From positions 1 to 5,366 of the forward strand of contig PMTB01000233.1 in NCBI GenBank assembly GCA_003167475.1: a stretch of DNA of 5,366 nucleotides, written 5' to 3'. Below, piece by piece: positions 1-5,366 of the stretch; the stretch's first letter is position 1; each line of letters begins with the position of its first letter. The stretch comes from a candidate division FCPU426 bacterium. Lineage in GTDB: Bacteria > Oederibacteriota > PGYV01 > Palsa-1178. The translations under genes and the position numbers were made by a program. A model generated the notes under the pieces. The model did not search any database and was not told the DNA's origin. It worked only from the letters and a program-made list of their open reading frames with translations.

Positions 1-20
1 CATTAAGGGACTCTTTTTTT

Positions 21-97
21 TGGTGCGCCCGGCAGGACTTGAACCTGCGGCCTACTGGTTCGTAGCCAGACGCTCTAATCCACTGAGCTACGGGCGC
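21..97 (-). tRNA. tRNA-Arg (anticodon ACG), CCA end encoded
   Basis: This is a complete type I tRNA that decodes CGN arginine codons. On the minus strand the 7-bp acceptor stem GCGCCCG/CGGGCGC closes perfectly, followed by discriminator A and a genome-encoded CCA at 23-21. The D arm is GCTC-AGTGGATTA-GAGC. The anticodon arm has loop CTACGAA with anticodon ACG at 63-61. The variable loop is 5 nt (AGGCC), and the T arm is GCAGG-TTCAAGT-CCTGC. A34 is expected to be edited to inosine by the deaminase TadA, which allows reading of CGU, CGC and CGA; this is family knowledge. One oddity is that the outermost anticodon-stem pair (27:43, at 70 and 54) is U-U, leaving four canonical pairs. The gene is codirectional with the upstream protein genes but separated by 167 bp and has its own promoter. 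No terminator is visible in the 20 bases left in the window. Confidence 0.97.
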
Positions 98-114
98 ACT
101 TAAAAACAAAAATC

Positions 115-142
115 ATTATACAGGGTTTTAATCGCGTTTCAA
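115..142 (-). promoter_or_regulatory. sigma70-type promoter of tRNA-Arg
   Basis: On the minus strand there is TTGAAA (-35, 142-137), a 16-bp spacer, and a perfect TATAAT (-10, 120-115). The predicted start falls near 109-107, which gives a leader of about 10 nt before the mature tRNA 5' end at 97. The stretch between the -10 box and the predicted start is AT-rich. That differs from the GC-rich discriminator typical of stringently controlled stable-RNA promoters. The position directly upstream of a tRNA makes the assignment strong. Confidence 0.85.
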
Positions 143-200
143 GTATTTATTTCAGTGGCACTCTTGTTCTGCATTGGCCGTGCGATTGGCCTGGTTTTAA

Positions 201-241
201 TGCCCCTGGCGGGCGGACACATAGGTCCGCCCCTACAAGTG
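201..241. repeat. REP-like palindromic hairpin element
   Basis: An 8-bp perfect inverted repeat, GGGCGGAC at 211-218 and GTCCGCCC at 225-232, flanks the 6-nt loop ACATAG. On the minus strand it is preceded by ACTTGTAG and begins GGGGCGGACC, a layout resembling dispersed extragenic palindromes. It lies between the flippase stop codon (265) and the tRNA promoter. No U-run follows the stem on either strand, so it is not a canonical intrinsic terminator. It could still block 3'-to-5' exonucleases and stabilise the end of the upstream operon mRNA (inference). Only one copy is present here, so its dispersed nature cannot be tested within this window. Confidence 0.6.
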
Positions 242-264
242 CAAATCAAAATTCCCAACACCAT

Positions 265-1821
265 TTAAACCGCTTTCTTCTTTCCCAGGTAATTCCTCAA
301 CAAATCCCAGTCATAAGCGTCAAAATGCCTTAAAACCGCCACCAGCAGCCCCATATACACCAGCGTAAACACCAGTACTTTTGCGAAGAATACCGGCCAG
401 TTTGACGGCAGGGTCACGTACTTTGAAAATGCGTAATACCCGGCAAAACAAATAATTGCGGTGATAACCGGTTTTAAAAACACATCTAACAGCCCCATCT
501 TTATGCCTGTCATTTTATAAAACAATATCGCCAGGGCTATTCCGCTGCCTGCCATGGCTATTGTCGTACCTGTAAGGGCGCCCTTAAGTCCGTAGAATTT
601 CGTCAGCACTATGCTCAGTATGATATTCACAACGGCTGAAACCGTCGAAATGATGAAGGTCTCCCTTATCCTCTCCAGGCCGTTCAAAAGGTTCATGGAC
701 ACATAGCCGGCCAGCGCGACCGTATACGCGCCGCTTAAAACGGTCATGACCAGGTATACGTCCTCATAACCTTTCCCCAGCCATATTGCCGTGAATTCTT
801 TCCCGAATATGGTTATCCCGGAAAAAATAAATATTGCGAGAAAGAAGACATATTTATTTACCCTGGTATATAGGGTCTCGAGTTTGTGCATCTCGTTTTT
901 TGCCTTAAGTTCCGAGGCCGCCGGCATGAGCGATATCAGGCCTATCATCTCCGGTACCTGGGATATGTATTTGGATATATTGGAGCCTATCTGGTAGAAG
1001 CCCGCGAATACCGGGGTTAAAAAATAGCTCAACACAAGCTTGTCAACGTTATAATTCACCAGCACGGCCATCTTGTTCATTATCAGCTTCAGGCTCAGGG
1101 TAAGCATGCCTTTGAGTTTTACGGGGCTGAAAAACTTCAGATTGAACCGCAGCGGCGGGTATACAATTTTTGTTATAACCAGCGTTAACAGGGTCTCAAA
1201 TATGAGTACGCCCATCTGCACCTCGGCTATTCCCTTTATGCCGTAGCCTTTGACCAGACAGGCGGCCATAAGCCCGAAACGAAGGAACGAGGAGATTATA
1301 TGCAGTATATAGTAAATGTAGAATATATTGAACCCTCCCATGAGGTAGGCAAAGCTTAAAAGGACAAAGTTAATCAGGAAAATAAAAAAGCTGAACACAA
1401 GCACAAAGCCTGCGGTTGAAGCCAGGGATTTGTCAACTTTGAAGAACATGTCAAGTATAGGCTGTTTTAAAAGCATAAAAACCGCCGCCAATACTACCGC
1501 AATCCCAAAGTAGAACCAGAACAGCGTGTTTGTTATCTCGTTGATATCCGCTGAATCCTTTTTCGGGTCCAGCTTCGGCACTATGATCCCCACTGCCGTG
1601 GAGGTTTGCATCCCACCAAGGAGCTCGATGAAAGCCAGTATCGTTCCGGTCAAAGCCCAGACGCCGTACGCTTCCTTGCCCGTGTACCGGAGTATCATGG
1701 GTGTCAGGATGAACATAAGCGGAAAGGTAAGGACAAAGAAAAGGATGTTAGTCAGAGAATTTTTTTTAAGCCTCTGCTTTAAAGGTTCCTCTATATATTT
1801 CCAGTTTTCTTTTGTGGTCAT
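265..1821 (-). CDS. Wzx-like polysaccharide flippase (MOP superfamily)
   Basis: This is a 518-residue polytopic inner-membrane protein of the polysaccharide-synthesis (RfbX/Wzx) branch of the MOP exporter superfamily. Such proteins flip undecaprenyl-linked oligosaccharides to the outer face of the membrane. About 12 to 14 hydrophobic segments are visible, near residues 22-44, 52-70, 98-118, 136-158, 165-188, 196-219, 323-345, 353-378, 387-408, 415-438, 447-466 and 475-497, with less clear ones around 250-300. A short basic N-terminal tail (KQRLKKNS) precedes the first helix, and GLKGALTGT (411-419) is typical of the family. The length is normal to slightly long. The ATG overlaps the cinA stop as ATGA, with a partial Shine-Dalgarno (AGGGA, 1832-1828) 6 nt upstream, so translation is probably coupled to cinA. 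No glycosyltransferase or polymerase genes are visible beside it, so the substrate cannot be inferred. A MurJ or MATE role is less likely because the sequence resembles the RfbX group. Confidence 0.85.
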   Translation of the reverse strand: MTTKENWKYIEEPLKQRLKKNSLTNILFFVLTFPLMFILTPMILRYTGKEAYGVWALTGTILAFIELLGGMQTSTAVGIIVPKLDPKKDSADINEITNTLFWFYFGIAVVLAAVFMLLKQPILDMFFKVDKSLASTAGFVLVFSFFIFLINFVLLSFAYLMGGFNIFYIYYILHIISSFLRFGLMAACLVKGYGIKGIAEVQMGVLIFETLLTLVITKIVYPPLRFNLKFFSPVKLKGMLTLSLKLIMNKMAVLVNYNVDKLVLSYFLTPVFAGFYQIGSNISKYISQVPEMIGLISLMPAASELKAKNEMHKLETLYTRVNKYVFFLAIFIFSGITIFGKEFTAIWLGKGYEDVYLVMTVLSGAYTVALAGYVSMNLLNGLERIRETFIISTVSAVVNIILSIVLTKFYGLKGALTGTTIAMAGSGIALAILFYKMTGIKMGLLDVFLKPVITAIICFAGYYAFSKYVTLPSNWPVFFAKVLVFTLVYMGLLVAVLRHFDAYDWDLLRNYLGKKKAV

Positions 1822-3083
1822 GCCCTGTCCCTGGCCGGTTGAAGCCTTTTTACAGCCTTATAAAAGTGGTAAAGCGCGGTCTGGGCGGAACGCACCCTTA
1901 TGTTCTCCCTTATGCCCGGAAAATTTGTCTTGTGGACCTCGACCCTGCCTTTTATATTTATGCCCATATATACCAGGCCCACAGGTTTGTCAACTGTCCC
2001 GCCGTCAGGTCCGGCTATGCCGGTAACAGAGATGGAACAGTCGGTCTTAAACAACCTGGCCGCCGCCTGCGCCATTTCCAAAGCGCACTCATGGCTGACG
2101 GCCCCGTATTTTTCTATAATTGCTTTTGGCACGCCGAGCACGTCTGTCTTGGCTGAATCGGCGTATGTATTGATCCCCCCGATATAATAAGCCGAGCTGC
2201 CGGGAACATTTGTAATGCTGTGCGCCACAAGCCCGGAAGTGCACGACTCGGCCGTGGACAGGGTTAATTTCAGGTCATTCAATATTTCGCCTATTTTCTT
2301 TTCAAGCGTTTCATCTTCCTCGCCGTATATATGCTCCCCGAGCCTTCCGTAAACTTTTTTCTTAAGGCCGTCGATGAGCATAAGCGCCTCTTCTACGGAA
2401 CCGGCTTTCGCGGTCAGCCTTACCTCTATATCGTTTATGTGCGCGTAAATGCCTATGCTGGGGTTCTTTGATTCCCTGAAAAGGTCCTGTATCATGTCGT
2501 CGGCCCTTGATTCGCCGAGCCCCATGACCTTAAGCGAACGGGAAACTATAACCTCTTTGACGCCGCCCATTTTTTTTATTATATAAGGTATCACGGATTC
2601 TTCCATCATGGGGTACATCTCGGATGGCACGCCGGGCATGGTGACTATTATTTTTGAATTGTGTTCGAGTATAAATCCCGGGGCGGTTCCGTTATTGTTT
2701 TCTATGACAACGGCGCCTTTCGGCAGATACGCCTGGTGCCTGTTATTGTCCGTCATGTTTATACCGCGTGCCTTAAAAAGCCCTTCGAGCTTTATTAGGG
2801 CCGCGTTATCAAGTTCAAGCGGTCTGTTGCTGAACTGGGCCACCGCTTCGCGGGTTATGTCGTCCACGGTCGGGCCCAAGCCGCCGGTTATTATGATAAG
2901 ATCGGCCCTGTTGCAGGCGGCCGTAAGCGCGCTTTTGACGCGTTCTATATTATCGCCCGCTGTGGTCTTAAAGTATAAGTTCACCCCTACCCCGGCAAGT
3001 TTTTTGCCGAGGTAAAGGGCGTTGGTATCGAGTATCTGTCCGAGCAAAAGCTCGGTTCCGATGGTTAGTACTTCTGCGTTCAC
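1818..3083 (-). CDS. cinA: CinA: MoCF-like domain plus NMN deamidase (PncC) domain
   Basis: This 421-residue cytosolic protein has the full two-domain CinA length. The N-terminal MoCF/CinA domain (about 1-170) shows IGTELLLGQILDTN (8-21), TGGLGPTVDD (66-75) and MPGVPSEM (149-156). In characterised homologues this domain has ADP-ribose pyrophosphatase activity. A middle linker domain (about 170-255) follows. The C-terminal domain (about 260-415) carries the nicotinamide-nucleotide amidase signatures TAESCTSG (277-284), PGSSAYYIGGINTY (294-307), SVTGIAGPDGG (352-362) and PVGLVY (367-372). It converts NMN to nicotinate mononucleotide in pyridine-nucleotide salvage. The start is GTG, chosen because residues 3-20 already form the family N terminus and because AAGGAA (3097-3092) sits 8 nt upstream. 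The GTG overlaps the slipin stop as GTGA, and the gene's own stop overlaps the flippase ATG. The historical 'competence/damage-inducible' name reflects linkage to recA in some species, and no recA is seen here. Confidence 0.95.
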   Translation of the reverse strand: MNAEVLTIGTELLLGQILDTNALYLGKKLAGVGVNLYFKTTAGDNIERVKSALTAACNRADLIIITGGLGPTVDDITREAVAQFSNRPLELDNAALIKLEGLFKARGINMTDNNRHQAYLPKGAVVIENNNGTAPGFILEHNSKIIVTMPGVPSEMYPMMEESVIPYIIKKMGGVKEVIVSRSLKVMGLGESRADDMIQDLFRESKNPSIGIYAHINDIEVRLTAKAGSVEEALMLIDGLKKKVYGRLGEHIYGEEDETLEKKIGEILNDLKLTLSTAESCTSGLVAHSITNVPGSSAYYIGGINTYADSAKTDVLGVPKAIIEKYGAVSHECALEMAQAAARLFKTDCSISVTGIAGPDGGTVDKPVGLVYMGINIKGRVEVHKTNFPGIRENIRVRSAQTALYHFYKAVKRLQPARDRA

Positions 3084-3934
3084 TTCAAAGCTTCCTTTGC
3101 CTTGCTGATGAGCGGTTCCATCATTGATGTGAATTCCATCGGGATTATATACTTTGTCGAAGCGCTGGCGCCGAGCGTCTTTAAGGCTTCGAAATACTGT
3201 ATGAGCATGGTCTTCGAGTCTATCTTGCCGGCCGCGCTGAATATCTGTTCAAGCGCTTTTGAGTAGCCTTCGGCGCGCAAGATCTGCGACTGCCTTTCGC
3301 CTTCAGCCTGCAATATCTTGGACTGCTTGTCGCCCTCGGCAACCGTTATGGCGGCTGTTTTCTTTCCCTCTGCCTCGGTCACAAGCGCCCTGCGGGAACG
3401 TTCGGCCGACATCTGTTTGTTCATTGAATCCTGTATCTCGCGCGGAGGAGTGATCTCCCTGATCTCAACGGATGTTACTTTGACGCCCCAGCGTTCCGTG
3501 ACTTCGTCCATTTTCGTGCGGAGCCTCATGTTTATCTCTTCCCTTTTTGCGAGCACATCGTCGAGTATGATGTCGCCGATGATGGAACGCAGCGTGGTGG
3601 TCGCGATGCCCTGCGAAGCGCCCGCCATGTTATTGACCTGAACAACGCTTTTTACCGTGTCCGTGACCTTCCAGTAGATAAGGAAGTCGATGGAAATAGG
3701 CGCGTTGTCTTTCGTGATACATGTCTGTTCCGGGATCTCAAGGAACGATTCGCGCAGGTCGACCCATACCGGACGGTCAACGAACGGGATAAGGATAACA
3801 AGCCCCGGCCCCAATTCGCCTATGCACCTTCCGAGGCGGAACACGACGAGCCTCTGGTACTCGGCAACGATCTTAATGAATGCCGGCACTACGACGACGA
3901 TTACAACTACAATTGCGATTAAAATTCCCCACAT
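3080..3934 (-). CDS. Slipin/stomatin-like SPFH (band 7) membrane protein
   Basis: This 284-residue membrane-anchored SPFH protein has the usual slipin length. It has a single N-terminal hydrophobic segment (about 2-20, with runs of Ile and Val). The band-7 core follows (about 22-180), including EYQRLVVFRLGR (25-36), GPGLVILIPFVDR (42-54) and VTSVEIREITPPREIQDSM (153-171). Next comes a charged Ala/Glu-rich coiled-coil region (about 175-235) with AEG at 188, 199, 210 and 221, an exact 11-residue period. The C terminus (about 255-284) contains the hydrophobic stretch KYIIPMEF (261-268). SPFH proteins oligomerise into membrane-attached scaffolds. Slipins encoded next to NfeD proteases, as here, are their usual partner; in Pyrococcus the protease cleaves the stomatin C-terminal hydrophobic region. 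The ATG has a strong AGGAGG. The gene lies 13 nt after nfeD and overlaps cinA by 4 nt. It is not HflK/HflC, because the neighbour is NfeD and the C-terminal pattern is of slipin type. Confidence 0.93.
   Translation of the reverse strand: MWGILIAIVVVIVVVVPAFIKIVAEYQRLVVFRLGRCIGELGPGLVILIPFVDRPVWVDLRESFLEIPEQTCITKDNAPISIDFLIYWKVTDTVKSVVQVNNMAGASQGIATTTLRSIIGDIILDDVLAKREEINMRLRTKMDEVTERWGVKVTSVEIREITPPREIQDSMNKQMSAERSRRALVTEAEGKKTAAITVAEGDKQSKILQAEGERQSQILRAEGYSKALEQIFSAAGKIDSKTMLIQYFEALKTLGASASTKYIIPMEFTSMMEPLISKAKEALK
3092..3097 (-). promoter_or_regulatory. Ribosome binding site deciding the GTG start of cinA
   Basis: AAGGAA lies 8 nt upstream of the GTG at 3083, inside the last codons of the slipin gene. 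It supports GTG as the true start and allows both coupled and independent initiation. Confidence 0.7.
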
Positions 3935-3943
3935 TTTCTTTTT

Positions 3944-3949
3944 CCTCCT
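3944..3949 (-). promoter_or_regulatory. AGGAGG ribosome binding site of the slipin gene, overlapping the nfeD stop
   Basis: A perfect AGGAGG lies 9 nt upstream of the slipin ATG. The nfeD stop codon TAG (3950-3948) shares its AG with the first two bases of this site (TAGGAGG). A ribosome terminating on nfeD therefore stops on top of the next initiation site, which favours coupled synthesis of the protease and its partner. Confidence 0.9.
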
Positions 3950-5270
3950 ATTTTCTTGGTATTTTTTTGACCTTAAGCTTCATACCGTTCACTTCGAGAA
4001 CCTCTATTATTTCGCGCGCTTTGACAGGTTCGTCAGCAATCGCCTGCCAGTCCTCGCCGCCCACGTTCACTATTCCGCCGGTTTCGGACGTGATGTCCGC
4101 GGATACGACGCCTTTCTTGCCGACCAGGGTCTGTACCCCGGTTATGGCTTTTTTCTTGAAAGCCTTAAGCACAGCCGCGATGACAAACACAAAGAAAGCC
4201 ACGGTCAAAAGGACCATGGTTCCGATCAAAAGATAGGACGGCGCCCACTGCTCCCCGAGGGAGCGGCTGGGGAACAATAACAACGATCCCATTACCATGG
4301 ATATCAGGCCTCCTAAGGCTAAAACCCCGTGGGTTGAATGCATAAGTTCAAGGAAGAAAAGTACGGCGGAGAGCACAATAAGTATCACGCCCGCGTTATT
4401 TATAGGAAGGTTGCCGAACCCGATGAAAGCAAGTACCAGGGCAATGGCGCCGGCAATACCCGGTATCACAACAGTACCGGCATTTGCCAACTCGAATATC
4501 AGCCCGTAAAGGCCGATAAGGAAAAGCACATAAACTATGTTCGGGTCGGAAAGCTGATGAAGGAATTTATGCCTCTGGGAAAAACCGATCGGCTTGATCT
4601 CGTAGTTGGCGGTACTCATGACGATTTCCTTGCCCGCGACTTTCACCTTGAATTTATCGAGTTTTTTCATAAGCTCGGCCGTATCAACGGCTGTAAAATC
4701 TATCACTTTTTCCTTCAAAGCCTCTATCTCTGATGAAGATACGTTCTTAGTGACAGCTTCCTCGGCCCATTGTTCATTCCTGTTATTAATACGGGCCCAG
4801 CCTTTTATGGTGGCTATGGCGTCATTTGTTATTTTTTCAGAAGTTGTGCCGCCCTGGAAATCCACCGGGTGCGCGGTCCCCACGTGAGTACCCTCTGCCA
4901 TGGCAGCCACGTGCGAAGCAAGCAATATATAAGCTCCCGCAGAAGCGGCTCTCGCGCCTTTCGGCGTAACGTATGATATTACAGGCACCTTGCTGGCTAA
5001 AATTTTATTGCATATATCCCTCATGGCCTTGTCCAGCCCCCCCGGTGTCTGCAAGGTGATGATCACACCGGCCGCATTCTCTTTCTCGGCAAGGCCTATC
5101 CCTTTAACGATATAATCCGCGGTAGCCGCGTCCACGATGCCGTCAATACTAAGCTGGATGTAAACAGGGTGAGAAGAAGCCTGTGCAGCCGCGGTTTCAG
5201 CCGCAAAAATAGCGGCGGAGAATAGCAAAACAGACAATAAAACAACAATGGATGTAAATTTTTTGGTCAT
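3948..5270 (-). CDS. nfeD: NfeD-family membrane serine protease (ClpP-class)
   Basis: This is a full-length (long) NfeD protein of 440 residues that acts at the cytoplasmic membrane. A signal peptide (about 1-31: MTKK, then a hydrophobic stretch at 8-23) is followed by a ClpP/SppA-like protease domain (about 35-225). That domain has TPGG (75-78) and ARAASAGAY (106-114) with probable nucleophile Ser110. The candidate general base is Lys146 in TSEKI, by analogy with the Ser-Lys dyad of Pyrococcus PH1510. Four to five membrane segments follow (about 246-262, 265-285, 293-312, 317-333 and 346-369). The C-terminal NfeD OB-fold (about 376-440) contains VGKKGVVS and GGEDWQA. The start at 5270 is preferred over an in-frame ATG at 5339. 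It has GAGGTG 6 nt upstream and begins a proper signal peptide, whereas the longer form would add 23 residues encoded over the promoter. This is the first gene of the operon and is followed by its slipin partner. Confidence 0.92.
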   Translation of the reverse strand: MTKKFTSIVVLLSVLLFSAAIFAAETAAAQASSHPVYIQLSIDGIVDAATADYIVKGIGLAEKENAAGVIITLQTPGGLDKAMRDICNKILASKVPVISYVTPKGARAASAGAYILLASHVAAMAEGTHVGTAHPVDFQGGTTSEKITNDAIATIKGWARINNRNEQWAEEAVTKNVSSSEIEALKEKVIDFTAVDTAELMKKLDKFKVKVAGKEIVMSTANYEIKPIGFSQRHKFLHQLSDPNIVYVLFLIGLYGLIFELANAGTVVIPGIAGAIALVLAFIGFGNLPINNAGVILIVLSAVLFFLELMHSTHGVLALGGLISMVMGSLLLFPSRSLGEQWAPSYLLIGTMVLLTVAFFVFVIAAVLKAFKKKAITGVQTLVGKKGVVSADITSETGGIVNVGGEDWQAIADEPVKAREIIEVLEVNGMKLKVKKIPRK

Positions 5271-5276
5271 GTAATT

Positions 5277-5282
5277 CACCTC
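5277..5282 (-). promoter_or_regulatory. Ribosome binding site deciding the nfeD start
   Basis: GAGGTG (within TGAGGTGA) lies 6 nt upstream of the ATG at 5270. The alternative upstream in-frame ATG at 5339 lacks a comparable site, as only CAGTGATTG-like sequence precedes it. Confidence 0.8.
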
Positions 5283-5319
5283 ATTTGGTTGATAAACAAT
5301 TGTAATATAGAAAAAGCCA

Positions 5320-5349
5320 ATAATCAAGGGGGAATGCAATCACTGTCAA
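5320..5349 (-). promoter_or_regulatory. Candidate sigma70 promoter for the nfeD-slipin-cinA-flippase operon
   Basis: There is a perfect TTGACA (-35, 5349-5344), an 18-bp spacer, and GATTAT (-10, 5325-5320), which matches TATAAT at four of six positions. The predicted start is near 5313, giving a leader of roughly 43 nt to the nfeD ATG. A weaker alternative -10 (TATATT/TATTAC, around 5302-5308) sits closer to the gene but has no good -35. The perfect -35 is the main support, and the weak -10 leaves the assignment uncertain. Confidence 0.45.
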
Positions 5350-5366
5350 TGCAAAATAAGAATGTC

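Noticed and set aside
1..20. Terminator downstream of the tRNA
   Set aside because: The T-run at 14-21 is on the plus strand and reads as an A-run in the tRNA transcript. No hairpin is visible before the window ends.
211..232. Intrinsic terminator for the flippase operon
   Set aside because: The stem is GC-rich and perfect, but no U-tract follows on either strand (CTACAAG on plus, GCCAGGGGC on minus), so it does not fit a Rho-independent terminator.
1812..2187. Overlapping plus-strand open frames opposite the end of cinA
   Set aside because: They lie antisense to the conserved PncC domain, overlap one another in different frames, are rich in Pro, Cys and Arg, and match no family I recognise. 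They are shadows of cinA.
3690..4280. 196-residue plus-strand open frame across the slipin/nfeD junction
   Set aside because: It is antisense to two well-supported genes and has low-complexity Thr/Ile runs mirroring the slipin membrane anchor. No ribosome site or family match was seen.
5271..5339. N-terminal extension of nfeD starting at the ATG at 5339
   Set aside because: It would put a non-signal-like 23-residue extension before a clean signal peptide, lacks a good ribosome site, and overlaps the likely promoter. The ATG at 5270 has GAGGTG 6 nt upstream.

Overview
The window is ordinary bacterial chromosome, and everything recognisable in it lies on the minus strand. From right to left it holds four tightly packed protein genes, a 167-bp intergenic gap with a REP-like hairpin, and a tRNA-Arg gene with its own promoter. 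I found no phage genes, CRISPR array, insertion sequence or toxin-antitoxin pair, and no clearly new system.

Layout in transcription order: (1) nfeD at 5270-3948, a membrane-bound ClpP-class serine protease with a C-terminal NfeD OB-fold domain; (2) a slipin/stomatin-type SPFH protein at 3934-3080; (3) cinA at 3083-1818, a two-domain CinA protein with an N-terminal MoCF-like domain and a C-terminal NMN-deamidase (PncC) domain; (4) a polytopic MOP-superfamily polysaccharide flippase (Wzx-like) at 1821-265; (5) tRNA-Arg(ACG) at 97-21. The nfeD-slipin junction is 13 nt and places the nfeD stop codon next to the slipin Shine-Dalgarno. The slipin/cinA and cinA/flippase junctions are 4-nt overlaps (GTGA and ATGA). 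This is strong evidence for one translationally coupled operon read from a promoter near 5320-5349. The tRNA has a separate, near-consensus sigma70 promoter.

How the genes work together: nfeD plus slipin is the classic paired module, in which the NfeD protease and the SPFH scaffold act together in the membrane. CinA (pyridine-nucleotide repair and salvage) and the flippase (export of lipid-linked glycans) have no known mechanistic link to that pair or to each other. Their linkage is structural (overlapping genes), and any functional link is inference.

Organism: a bacterium. Evidence is the consensus -35/-10 boxes, strong AGGAGG-type ribosome sites, a tRNA-Arg with an A34 (ACG) anticodon, and bacterial gene families. 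Base composition looks moderate, near 50% GC by eye. The TAGGGGCGGAC-type palindrome is, to my recollection, a kind seen scattered in genomes of uncultured or deep-branching bacterial lineages, but I cannot assign a phylum from this sequence alone.
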